64,000 nt of DNA from Umbilicaria muhlenbergii (taxonomy: Eukaryota; Ascomycota; Lecanoromycetes; Umbilicariales; Umbilicariaceae). The notes below the pieces were generated by a model that saw only the letters and a program-made list of their open reading frames with translations, had not been told where the DNA came from and searched no databases. Position numbers and translations under genes: made by a program. The stretch covers positions 3,263,341 through 3,327,340 of the forward strand of contig KK106984.1 in assembly GCA_000611775.1 (NCBI GenBank). Reading direction: 5' to 3'. Shown piece after piece: positions 24,604 through 36,181 of the stretch. Positions within the stretch are counted from its first letter, which is position 1; every line of letters begins with the position of its first letter.

Positions 24604-25680
24604 GTAATGATCTTCATTGATGCTTAATTTGATCTTTATCTTGCTTACTCAATCCTCTCACGTGAGCTCAGAACTGTCATTCAAAAGAGGAGGATCAGAA
24701 AACTTCTCTGAATACTTATCATCATTTAAACTGTTTGAAATGTTTGAAGAATAAGTGTTTTCTTAATTCATTCATCAGCATTCCTTCAGAAGCTGATATT
24801 TAATGTTGAGAACAATAAAATTGATTTTCAGAGAGATCACATGATCTTGCTGTTCAATGATAATGTTCATAGGATTATTCTTTTCAATCAGTAGGTCATG
24901 AACCTTTTCATTAACTGTCATGCTCAAGTCCCTCTGCTCTCAGAGAGTGTTGAGTGTTTTTAAAAACTGCTTCAGTTTCACCTCTGCTCAACACTGAAGT
25001 TGGTTCATGTTGATGATATCATAAGAGGTTTCAGCATCATCTTCACTGATTCATTCATGATGTCATACAGTTGAGACAGAATACTTTCTTGTCTTTTTGC
25101 TCTTCTTGAGTTCTCTGAGAGTTGCATTCAGTTTAAGATAAATTATTTTCACATTGAGAAGAGCTTCTTCTGCTTCATCTTTCTGCTCATGTTGATGAGA
25201 TGAGCTTGCCTCAGCAGCCTTTTCTTTCTGAGCTTGACTCAGTGAAATCATGCTCTCTTTTGCCATATTGATAATAATGTGTTGAAGATGTTTATCTCAC
25301 AGCATTCTGTGTTTGATGCTTTTCTTGACCTCTGTTTGATGTTCAGTTCAGTGTGTTTCTTTTGATTCAGCTCTTTCACAAGAGCAAGGTGAATGCAGGT
25401 TATTTAAATTCAACTTGACTGCTTCATGAGTGTTCAGTGATGATGATGGCTGCACACTTATCATAATAAGTTCTTTTGATTTAACTGCTTCATGAGCTTT
25501 CAGGTTTCTGTATGTCTTGAGTAAACTGATACACTTTCATATGACTTGAAAGGTGTAGTTGCAGAGGTTGTGTTATCAGTGTTTTTCAGAGTTGTCAACA
25601 CACACAAATCAATGCTTTTTTGAACAGGTTATTTCAGTTCAACTGTTTCATGAACATAAAGAGAATGAGAATTAATCTAA

Positions 25681-25851
25681 TATCAGGATCATGCAGAGCT
25701 CATCATGCAGATATGATGATCAAGAGATTAATTCTAAAGAGTCATTAAGTGATGAGCAAAACTACATATGTGAGTGTTGCAGAATTAACTGAACATGCTA
25801 AGCTCAATCAGAAGTTAGTGTAAGTTGCTTAATCTTATCATGTTTTTAACA
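25681..25851 (-). repeat. 5' LTR of element C (171 bp)
   Basis: Partner of 19721-19891, same orientation and length. Right flank is TAATA, completing the target duplication. Confidence 0.93.
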
Positions 25852-25856
25852 TAATA

Positions 25857-26742
25857 CACAAGTCAGCATCTTGTAGCATTTGCAAGATCTTGTGAACATG
25901 CTGAACATGTTATTCTTTTGTCTTTGAATATATCAGTATGTCATCAAGGTAAATGACTATGAACTGATTTAAATATTATCACAAGACATTATTAATAAAA
26001 GCTTAAAAAATTGCTGAGGTGTTGATTAATTCAAACAGCATTACCAAGTACTCATATAGCTCTGAGTGTGTTTAAAACACTGATTTTCACTCATCATCTT
26101 TTTTTATCTGTATTTAATTGAATGCCTCTGAGATATTAAACTTCATAAATCATTATGCTCTTTGAAATCTGTCCTGCAGTTTTGAGACAAGCAGTAATGA
26201 GTAACTGTTCTTTATCATGATGTTGTTTAGTGCTTTATAATTGACACATAACCTCAGTGATCCGTCTGATTTCAGGACAAACAATATTGAATATTCAACT
26301 GAAGATTAAAATTTTTAAATGAATCCTTTTCTTAAGTTCTTCTTTAAGTATTTTCACAATGCATTTAACTTCTGAGGTGACAGTGAGTATATAAGTTGTT
26401 TCATCAGTTTATAACCTTTTATGATCTTAATCTCATGATTTCATTTTTAATGTTTCAGCAAGACATTTTGTTTCTTTATCACTGTAAACATCTCTTCAAA
26501 GTCTTTGTATTCTTTAGAGATAAATAACTTGATAATAAAGTCTCAGTCATCATTGACTCATTTAGTTCACAGTATTCTTGTGTTAAGATTTTTTAATTCC
26601 TTATGTGTTTCTTCTGTTATCATAGTGAAGACTTTCACTCCTTCAGGTGAGTTCAGGACTGAATATAACTTCATAAAAATATTATCTTTTATGAAATATA
26701 TCTCATTCTCAGCTCAATTGATCATAGGATTTGTCAGAACTA
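25857..26742 (-). pseudogene. RT first half of element B, between nested C and D
   Basis: Minus strand reads SLSPQKLNALWKYLKKNLRK, then VLKSDGSLRLCVNYKALN, DDE followed by a stop and KSVF, and an intact YLDD site (IVIYLDDILIYSK). It breaks at 25856, where C is inserted. The continuation is at 19720 downward (KEVNFLEF and the RNase H TLETDISDEAIK). This join across C, together with the matching target duplications, shows C landed inside B's RT. Confidence 0.85.
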
Positions 26743-26995
26743 TGCAGATTATGAGTTAATGCATATATTTTAACAGGCTGACATTTAGCTACAGATAAGA
26801 ATTTTAATTTAAAGAGTGAAAGAAAGAAAAAGCATAAAGATCAAAGTCTTTATGTGTGCATTAAGCTCATTAATCTAAATTGCTGCTAATTCAATCAGTC
26901 ATTCAGCGTTAACTCATTCAGTCATTCAGTTCAGTATATTATTCAGGTCATTCAGATCATTCAGTTCAATTTAATGTTCAGATGTAAACTTGACA
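26743..26995 (-). repeat. 3' LTR of element D (253 bp)
   Basis: Starts TGCAGATTATGAG and ends TGACA on the + strand. It aligns with 32393-32645 along the whole length, including GGCTGACATTTAGCTACAG and several CATTCAGTTCA words, with differences mostly C/T and G/A. Confidence 0.87.
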
Positions 26996-29900
26996 CTACC
27001 CTCTTCTCTGTTTAATGAACTTCATGAGCTGATCATCTACTTTTCTGCTTCATCATTGATGTATTCAGTGACTCAGTCAGCTTATTTGAGTACCTTTCAT
27101 GAAACACTTCTTTCAGTTCAGGTGAGTGTTTGAATCTGTTAATGTTGTATCAGATCTTGTCAGGTGAGTACTTTTTTCATGTCACTTAATACTGTAGTCT
27201 GTTTTTTCATCAACAGTTATCATTAATTTGTTCAACTTCTCATTTCAGTTCAGCCTGTTCAGTTATTACTGATGGCGGGGGTGACTCAATTTGTTCAGGC
27301 AAAGAATCATTCACAGTGAGTTGTAATAAAGAGGTGTGAAATACAGAGTGTATTTTTATTAATTCAAGCAGTTCAAGCTCATATGTCTGAGCTGATACTT
27401 TCTTCTTGATTCAGAATGATCCTTCATTCTTGTGATTTAGCTTTTTGAACAGGTGAGTCATTTGAATGTTTTTTGTCAACAATCATATCAAATCACTTAC
27501 TTGATATGTTGATGTTAATATTTATATTCAGTTTGTGAAGTCTTCCTGCTGAAGTTGCACTGCTGTCATGTTTTCTTGTAACATTGTATGTAAAGCTTTC
27601 ATATGATTTACTATGAAATCAGCTTTTTCCTTCAGGATTCATTCTCTTGTTGGCAGCAGAGTAATCAATCATTCAGAGTTGAAGCTCATTCAAGGATGAT
27701 ATTCTTTATTCACAAAGAATGATGAAACTTTGATGAAATCAGAATCTGCATTGTTGACTGTAAACTCAATCATTGATAATCATTTAGTTCAGTCATCTTG
27801 CTGATAGTTCACAAATGCTTTAAGATACTGTTCAACATTTATATTTGCATTTTCAGACTGCTCATCTGTCTCAGGGTAAAAAGTGATTGAAGGTTTCAAT
27901 TTGATTCAGAGTCATTCACATAGGTATTTTCAGAGTAATGCTACAAATTGTGATCCTTGATCTGATGTTATGATTTGTGATAACTCATGAAATCTTCATA
28001 CATTTTGAAGTAAAAGTTCAGTAATGTATTCAGCTGATGTTCCCTCATTTTTATTTGTTGAACAAGAGATATAATGTCTTTTCTTGATCAGTCTGCAAAT
28101 GATTGTCAGGATTATGTTGAACCCTTTGCTTTTAAATAACCTGATAATCAAGTTGAGTGAAATATCTTGTCATGAATGACTTGAAATTGAAAGTGATTTC
28201 AGAGCTCCTTGATACTGCTCATTCATGTTCTTTGTTCAGCAGCAGATGTGACAATTTTAAACAAAATGACTGACTGTTCAGTTCATTCAGGACCAGTAGT
28301 AGGAGCGTGTAAGCAGTTTTAAAGTTTTTCAGTGTTTAATATGTTTTACTGTCAGCTGTTCATGAGCTTCCTGAATTAATCATCATCATAATTCATTCTG
28401 ATTCAGATCATTATTAATGCCTGAGACTCATACATATTCTTGATAAAGCAGTCAGCCTGCGTCCTCAGTGCAGTCATTAAGAGAGATCTTGATTGAATAT
28501 CTTGCTCTGATTTATAATAGACTTAAAATTTCCTGACAGAAGTCATCTGCCTTCACATAACAGATAATTAACTCATTTAAAGTCTTGTTCAAGACCTGTT
28601 CAGCTGATTCATTTAAAGCTGATTCATTTAAAGTTGATTCATTCAGGGTCTATTCAGCTGGTTCATTCAGAGCTGATTTTAAAAGATGAGGAGCTTTTTC
28701 TTTTTGTTCAATAATGATGCATGAGTTTAAGCAGCGGCTCAGTAGCATGATTTAAGATTAATATCATAATCACTCATCATCTTCATTCTTCTTTAGTTGA
28801 TCATTGAGGTGTTTAATGAATGCATTCACCTTTTCATTCTCTTTGCCTGTTCAGTAGGTGATTACAAAGTTGAATTGTAAAAAAAATTCAGCTCATCTGA
28901 CTTGTCTGTGAGTCAGTTTCTTGATCATCATAAAGTACTTCAGGGTCTTATGATCTGTTAAAATTTAAATCAGATCCTCTGTTTCTGTTAATTCAGTGCA
29001 TCATTCTTTTAAACTTTAAATGATAATCAACAATTCCTTGTCATAGATTTCATAATTGCATTCAGCTGGTATGAGTTTCTTAGAGAAAAATGTCACTGAA
29101 TGCATTAATTTTTAATCATCTTTCTGAGAGAGTACTCCTGCGGATATCAGATCAGATGAATTGCATTTAAGGTAACATGTTCAAATTTAGTCAAAGTGTT
29201 GTAATACTGACATGTTAATCAATCAGTTTTTTAGTTCACTAAAGGCTTGAAGACACTGTTTAATTTATATATTAAAAAGTATGTTCTTGCCTGTCAGTCT
29301 GATTAAGAGCTTTGTGATTTTGAAATATTCCTCTATGAATCATTAATAAAAGTTATAAAACCTTAAGAATGCCTGCAGCTGTTTTAAATTAATGAGCACT
29401 TCTTAAGTTTTTATAATCATGATCTTTTTAAAGTTTACTCAGATGTCATGACCTCTTATGATCAATTTTAAGTATTGAGTTTCAGTCTTGTGAAATTCAC
29501 ACTTCTTGATTTCAGTCTGCAAATTTGCCTTTCTCAGTCATTCTAGAACAGTTTGAACATGAGTTCAGTATTCAAACAGGGATTCTGAATAGATTAAAAT
29601 ATCATTTAAATATGTTGTACAGCATGTGTTCAATAGATTGAATAATACATCATTAATGAAGTGCTGAAAGGTGACTGATTTGTTAGTGAGTCTGAAAGGC
29701 AAGACCTTATATTTGTAAAAATCATGCCTTGTTTAAAAGGTTGTCAGGTCTTCAGATTCAGGATTCATTCATATACAATGAAATGCTTGTTGTATATCAA
29801 TCTTGATGAAGTATTTTGTCTTTGAAATCTGAGTCAGGGTTTCCTCAATTAAAGATAATGAGTATCAGTCTTTCTTCATAATTGAATTCAGCTTTCAGTA

Positions 29901-32239
29901 GTTGATGCACAGTCATAAAGAATCATCTTTCTTTCATATAAACAAAATTGATGAGGTCACTGATAACTGACTGACTTTAATGAAACCCTTTTGCAAGTTA
30001 TCTTTTATGTAATTCTTCATCACTACCAGTTCCTCATGTGACATATTGTAAAGAGGTGTATATTTAAGCTTTTATTCACCCTTTAAGATGATCTTGTGAT
30101 CATAAAGTTAATGTGAAGGGAGTTTATTTGCAGCTTTTTTGAAAAAGACATCAATCAGATCATGATATTCAGAAGGAAGAATCACCTTGATATTTAATTC
30201 ACTTAACTTCAGTTCAGAGTTCAATGCTTCCTCAATTTATCAAATAAAGATTATAAAGATTTCATTGCCTTCCTTCTTATTTAATGTGAACAGTGTCACG
30301 TCAATCATCTTGATATTAACTGCATGTGAGGGGTTATTATCTTTTGATGCAGAGGCTGATTTGAGATCCTTTGATGCAGAGACTGATTCAAGATCTGCTT
30401 TTGTGATGAATTTCTTCAAGATCTGATAGGTTTTCAGTGATTCAGGTTCAATTATTTGATCAGTTCATTTGTTCAGTTTGATTCATTCATTCAGTTTCAT
30501 TCAATTCATTTCATTCAGTGGGAAAATCACTACCTGGTTCACAGGGTTGATTGAAATCTGAATGTGATTCATTCAAAGAAGTCTCAGTATAATGTTGAGA
30601 TCTTTCATGTCTACAATCATCATGAGGATAAGTCACTGAGAATGACTGCAGACCTTCATTATTGAATAAATCATGTGTATAACTCATCTCACTGTCTTCT
30701 TCTGAAAATCATGTAGGGTTCAAGGCTTTGGCAGTGATACTGCCTTAATTTCAGATTGTTCAATCAGAGTCTTTGCCAGGTTAGTATTGATGAATGCATA
30801 TTCAGTTGACTCAGTATCAAGTAGAGCCTTGGCTCATAGCTTAACTTCATTCAGTGTGAGCTTGCAATTTACTTTGAATGATGTTCAGGTGAACAGCATG
30901 TCTTCATTAATCATCAACATTAATATCACAAGGGGATTATCATCAATCCTTATCACAACTTTAATAGAAGAACGCCTTTTCTTGAATTTAATTCAAAATT
31001 GAAATCAGAATCAGATATGATTCATTGCACATGTCTTAATGTTGAAGTTTCTTTCTTTTTATTCTTGTTTAAACAGTTTAAGGCAAGATGCCTTTGTTTA
31101 TTGCATTTAAAGTAATGTTCTTCCTTCATCTGTTGTTCTTTGGCGGCGTCTGAGTGTGATGTTCAGTTCAGTGTTCAGGGAACTGACTCAGTGATCATTC
31201 AGATAGTTGATTTTGAGGTTTTAATAAAATGTTCAGTCCTTGTATGAGTTTAACTTGCAGAGGGGGTCATCTGATTCAGTTTAATGATCTTCTTTGCATC
31301 AAGCAGTCATAAGGTCTGATTGATTCACTGACAACACTTGATGAGTTCATAAAGGTCTTTAGGTCTGTCATTGTCAGTGTTTAACTGTCATTGAATGATG
31401 CTGTTCACCTTGTTCAGAAGTTCTTCTATTCAGTATGAATCAAAGAACTCATTCAGTTCAGTAACATATCACTGAAAATCAGCTCAGAAGGACAGGAAGT
31501 CTTTGAATTCTTAATAAAGTTTATGAAATTCATCAGTGATGATACATTTTCAGTCTGAGTTTTCATAAATCTGAGTCAAATGTTCTAGCAGTTCAGAAAT
31601 GTTTAAATAAGCTGTTCAGGATGCTGAATTCATTCAAGACTTTATGTGCTTGACAGAGTCTTCCTCAACTCTTGTCTTCACATATGTTATTTTCATCTGT
31701 TCAGTGAAGTATTATTCATTCATTACTAGTAAGTAGTTCCTAATCTTCATTACTCATTCATCATATTTTGAATGATCACTGAAGAACATCAGCAGATCAG
31801 AGAGCTTTAATAATTTAAAGTTGAATGATCCTTCAATGATGAGTCAAGGAGAATCAGGTCAGGGGGTGCTTATGAAGATGATTATGATTCATTGTTCAAG
31901 GTATGTTATCACATCAGTTTATTTAATGACTTTTTTCTTCAATTTCTTGTTCTTATCCTTTATTCTTTTAAAGTCTGCTTGTAGTTCTTCATGTGCCTTT
32001 ATAACAGTGTTGATTTCATTCAAAGACTGCTCATGATTGATGATCAATTATTGAAGAGCAGTCATTGCTTCAGAGGAATGTTCTTGTAAGAGATTAATCA
32101 GAGTCTCTGCAGTTGAGGTGATCAGGATCTGATTGATCAGGTTTTCATTCAAAGTGAATTGTTCATCATTCACAGAAGTCAACAAAGACTCTTTAATTCA
32201 TGAGTAGACTTCATTATCAGTTCCTTTAATCATCATGAT

Positions 32240-32335
32240 TAAGTTCTGATTCTGATTCTGATTTTGATTCTGGTTCTGATTTTAATTCTGGTTTTGATTT
32301 TGATTCTGGTTTGATTTCAATCTGATTCAGAATTC
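32240..32335 (-). repeat. Hexamer repeat in gag of element D
   Basis: On the + strand TTCTGA or TTTTGA hexamers with variants TTCTGG are repeated about fifteen times. On the element strand this reads as alternating Asn and Gln codons, a low-complexity tract in the N-terminal part of gag, close to the 5' LTR. It is probably a slippage product. Confidence 0.7.
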
Positions 32336-32392
32336 ATTCAGGATGCCTTGCAGCAGAAGGTAAAAAAAGAGATTAAAATAATGTCAAGATTA

Positions 32393-32645
32393 TGCAGATT
32401 ATGAGTCAATGCATGTGTTTTAACAGGCTGACATTTAGCTACAGATAAGAATTCTAGTCTAAAGAGTGAAAGAAAGAAAGAGCATGAAGATTAAAATCTT
32501 TATATGCACATTAAGCTCATTAATCTAAATCATCATTAATTCAATCAGTCATTCAGCGTTAACTCATTCAGTTGTTTGATTTGATACATCATTCAGGTTG
32601 TTTAGATCATTCAGTTCAGTTCAATGTTCAAGTGTAAACCTGACA
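32393..32645 (-). repeat. 5' LTR of element D (253 bp)
   Basis: Partner of 26743-26995 with equal length and orientation. Downstream (+ strand) sequence from 32646 is again element B (protease-gag part). Confidence 0.87.
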
Positions 32646-34701
32646 GGATTGACTGTTTAAAGTTAAAGTATATTTTAAAACTATATCACTTCCTGACTGC
32701 TTCATGATATTGAAAACAATTTTCTCTCAGTGTTAATTTATTTATACAGGTACTGAGGTTGTTTCTTTATTTATACAACTGTTGTTGTGTTTTGTTAAGG
32801 TATCATTAAATCCTTGAAGCAAGTAAAGATTTAATTTCTTATGAATCTGAATTTCCTTTTTCATGATGAATCATGAATTCAAAAAGTTCTCTGTACAGTC
32901 ATTATTTATTAACAATCAAGCTGAATGACCTTTTACTTTAACTCAGACATGAAAGTTGCTCATGTTCTTTGTGATAATGATTTCTTTAATAATCACATCT
33001 TTTGAAGATTTTAAAATAAACATTTTTAAAAATCTCTGACCTGAAGAGCTCTTTAGTTTTTTAAATTAAATAAAAAGAACCTCAGATTCTTCTTTATATA
33101 TTTATAATCTTTCAGATTGACCTTTTTGTCTGAATATCATATTAAATTCAGCTTTAAGTATTCACTTCAGAGTTCTCAAACTTTTATTTTTAACTTTCTT
33201 GAGATGTGTGTTTTATTAAAGATAACATACTCTTCTTTAATGATGAATTTTAATCCTTTCAGTGATGTCTCTTTGAGTATGTCTTGATAATTTATATCTT
33301 TGATTTCATCTTTCTGAGTAAATGCATTCTTGATTATTCACAGGATGTACTTCTACAACAGGCTTATATAATTTTTAAAGTTTTTAAAAGATTTTTTCAT
33401 GATCTTTAACATTTTTTCATAAGTTTTCAATCACTGTTCTTCACAGGTGAATGCTCAGATATCATCATTTTTTTTATGAACTTTCTTGAATTTTTAAAGT
33501 TTATTACTTTCATAAAGTCTTCCTCCTCATTAAATAAAAGCATGATGTTGTTACTGTTAATATAATTTTCTTCTTAATTAAATTGAGCTTGCTGAGTTTA
33601 CTGACTTTTTAAGTCTATGACTGAGTTTTATCAAGAAGTCATGATGTATTCTCTTATTTTTAATTGATGTAAAATTATTCAAAGCCGTCTTTGTCACTCT
33701 GATGTATATGATAAGCATTATCATAATATGCTGTTCAAGACATAATGTTGTGATTATCTCTGTCTTTCATTTCTTGCATGATGACATATGTTTTTCTGAG
33801 TTGAATAGTTTTTTCTGAAATTTAATAATCATGAGCAAAATGTTCTGATTTTCTGCAGTTATAATAATTATTTTCATGAGCTTTCTCTTTCTTCTCTGAG
33901 TCATCTTTTTATTGAAAATGATTATTCTGAGTTATTAAATTAATTTTCATGAGTTGAGGCTCATAATAAGATTTATTGTTGTATTGTTGTTCACAGTTTT
34001 TTTCAACTTTTCATGATATAAGAATCTTCTGACTCTTTTTTAAACTTCATTTATAAGCTCAGTTATTGATGATGATCAATTATTTAATCATTTCTGAGAG
34101 CATGATAAGATGTTCAGCTTTAAAGATTTCATTCTTCATCACATTCTTCAGCCTTTCATAATATTGTGCTGTCAAAGCAATATCATCTTAATTCATATGT
34201 GAGGTGAGTCTTGAAAATTTGTAATGTAAGTAGTAGCTGCTTTCTTTTGCATGATATTATAAATTTCTCACTCTGTCATCTTTTCTTCATTAATTGTTTT
34301 AAACATTATTTTTATCCTGTTCTTGAATTTCTTTAAATTATGAAATATTTCATTTATCAGATCATTCTGTTCCTTCTTTTTATTATCAAGATAATCTCAG
34401 AGAATAAATTCAAATCAGTTTAAAGCATCTGATTTTAAATATAAAAACATGAACAGCACTTTCTCTGCTTTTAATGTGAACAAAGCACTGTTAAACTGTA
34501 GGTAAATGTCAAGTTGAGTGAAAAACAGATTTAACATTCTTCTCTCATCAAGAAACTTATTCAATAATGAGATCTTAATTTAAATTAATTTATCATAAGA
34601 TAATTTTATAACTGACTGATCTCTTCTGAGGGTAACAGACATCATGAGACTGATGAGTTAATTCATTGCATGATTGATACCTCATCAATTAATACTCAAA
34701 G
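32646..34701 (-). pseudogene. Gag-protease remnant of element B
   Basis: About 2 kb of AT-rich sequence between element D and the B 5' LTR. On the minus strand a gag zinc knuckle is visible near 33850 (YNCRKSEHFAHD, first Cys now Tyr and last Cys now Tyr). Charged helical gag-like sequence lies above and acidic protease-like sequence below. No frame longer than 60 codons survives. Confidence 0.65.
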
Positions 34702-35043
34702 TGTAATAAGTGATGTCATAATGATTAAACTAATATTATCATGATGCAAATTGAAGATTATGTACAAGATTAGTAATAAATTATATAATTAGTAAATTGA
34801 GTTTTAATACATGAGTTAAGTATGAACTTCTAATTATGAATTTACCTGTGATTATATAAATTATAAAAAACTCACATGCTCTGTGTGCTCACTTTACTCA
34901 CCTCAGTGAGCAAGATAAATAACATGATGTAATACTTTATGCTCACCTCTGCTCATCAGGTGAGCAAGGTGAGCAAGATGAGTAATATCATATGTTCATG
35001 CACACTGCATATTTATTAATATTATAGTGCAGGAGCTGTAACA
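34702..35043 (-). repeat. 5' LTR of element B (342 bp)
   Basis: Partner of 16621-16962 with the same length. The right flank ATATG matches the left flank of the other LTR. After the duplication, sequence continues as family A (element A4). Confidence 0.92.
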
Positions 35044-35048
35044 ATATG

Positions 35049-35817
35049 TTGTAATTATTAATACAACAGACTCTGATAACTTAATTACATTGCTTCATGC
35101 ATTAACAGCATTACCTTGAGCTTCATAGGATTTCATCAGCAGAGACAGCTTATTGATAACAGCTTATGTAATCATATTGCTTTGACTGTTGTTGTTGATA
35201 ATATATGAATATCATGAGGATTTTTTTGTCATATTTTTTATTATTATTCTGTGAAGTTTCACCTCTAGTTGCCCTGATATCAGGCGTGAGATATCATCAA
35301 TAATAAATAATGAAGCAAACTGAAGATGATTTATGAGTCATTTGTTTAAATTAATTATGATGAAGATGATTATAAATCATTTTGTTGTACAATCATTTAT
35401 TTAATGATTAATGATTTTACATTTAATACAGAGACTTGTTGATTTGCATGTATTTACTTCATTCCTTAAAATGAAGTCTTCTTGTTAGCATAAAAAAGTT
35501 GTGAATATTTATGTCATCATCATAATTGCTCCTTCAGTAATTAATAAGTGGTTAAAATTCTGACTCTGATTGCAGTCACTTTCATGATAAGAACTTCATG
35601 AGTTGTTTTTTTTTCTACAGTTAAATTGAGTGCAGATTGTTTATTATTCAATGAGAGATTCTTTTCTGTCATAATATGATATCTGTGTCATACTTTTATT
35701 TATATTATCAATTTTATTCTGATGATCCTTTTTAGGGTCTGAGCAGCTTCAGAAGAGTTTATAATCAATAATAATATTAAAATGTACTGAAATTTTCTGC
35801 ACTGACTGTCTTGCAAC
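35049..35817 (-). mobile_element. Element A4, middle part (gag-protease)
   Basis: The reverse complement aligns with A3 from about 37290 to 38037. For example GTTGCAAGACAG-type sequence sits at the right edge and ATTACAACATAT at the left edge. It is therefore the continuation of A4 beyond the B insertion. It ends at 35817, where the A3 5' LTR begins. No frame is open. Confidence 0.75.
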
Positions 35818-36181
35818 TGTCAGGGCCACCATATATAGTAGTATGACAGTATGACAGTATGACAGTATGACAGTATGACAGTATGACAATATGACAATAT
35901 GACAGTATGACAGTATGACAGTATGACAGTATGACAGTATAACAGTATGACAGTATAACAGTACATCACTATAGCTCACTTATATGATGACTCAATGAGT
36001 AGCACCTTGACATCAAGTGAAAACTCTTTACAAGAAGATTTGAAAACCTGCTTCTTCAATGATCAGTTTTGCCATCTAATAGAAGACATATAATCATTGC
36101 ATTAACTTTATCATGATTATATTGCTTACAACACCTCATTCAACATCTATATGATGACTGTCATACACTCAGTTTTTTACA
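35818..36181 (+). repeat. 5' LTR of A3 (364 bp) with expanded minisatellite
   Basis: It starts TGTCAGGGCCACC, ends TTTTTTACA, and contains about 13 tandem copies of a 10-bp unit (TATGACAGTA) at 35841-35970. The other family A LTRs have two to four degenerate copies, which explains the length range of 260 to 364 bp. The array lies in the U3 side of the LTR, where promoter elements are expected. Any regulatory role is inference. Confidence 0.88.

Larger units (their letters stand above)
19721..25851 (-). mobile_element. Ty3/gypsy element C, complete, nested in B
   Basis: Two 171-bp LTRs (19721-19891, 25681-25851) are nearly identical and flanked by the perfect 5-bp duplication TAATA. The element is 6131 bp and interrupts the RT of element B. 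On the minus strand gag is readable at 24175-24603, an intact zinc knuckle lies at 23953-23994, the protease region (DTDC for DTG) and linker at 23405-23650, RT around 22900-22150, and RNase H and integrase below that. RT active site reads YLNN. Stops break every domain. Its LTRs match better than those of B, consistent with a younger insertion. Confidence 0.93.
26743..32645 (-). mobile_element. Ty3/gypsy element D, nested in B
   Basis: Direct repeats of 253 bp at 26743-26995 and 32393-32645 bracket a minus-strand element of about 5.9 kb. Gag lies near 31.0-32.2 kb with a zinc knuckle at about 31080-31125 (KCNKQRHLALNC, first Cys lost). Then come protease, RT (about 30.1-29.4 kb, active site YLND), RNase H (CNSSDLISAGVLSQ near 29.1 kb) and integrase at 28.5-27.2 kb. 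It is inserted in B just upstream of the RT. Target duplication is not clean: possible 5-mers differ only by transitions. All frames are broken. Confidence 0.88.
16616..35048 (-). mobile_element. Chromovirus B, full length but carrying nested elements C and D
   Basis: Two 342-bp LTRs in direct orientation (16621-16962 and 34702-35043), each beginning TGTAA and ending TAACA on the + strand, are flanked outside by the identical 5-bp ATATG. Removing C (6.1 kb) and D (5.9 kb) leaves about 6.4 kb, normal for a chromovirus. On the minus strand the order is gag (34.7-33.8 kb), protease and linker, RT (about 26.7-25.9 kb then 19.7 kb), RNase H (about 19.7-19.0 kb), integrase (to 17.85 kb) and chromodomain. 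The frame is broken by many stops. The gag knuckle near 33850 has its first Cys changed to Tyr. Confidence 0.92.

Noticed and set aside
26505-32036. Plus-strand frames of 60-84 codons across element D
   Set aside because: The clear RT, RNase H and gag motifs are on the minus strand, so the + frames are chance readings.
35841-35970. CRISPR-like array of short repeats
   Set aside because: The 10-bp units are directly adjacent with no spacers and lie in an LTR of a eukaryotic genome. It is a minisatellite.
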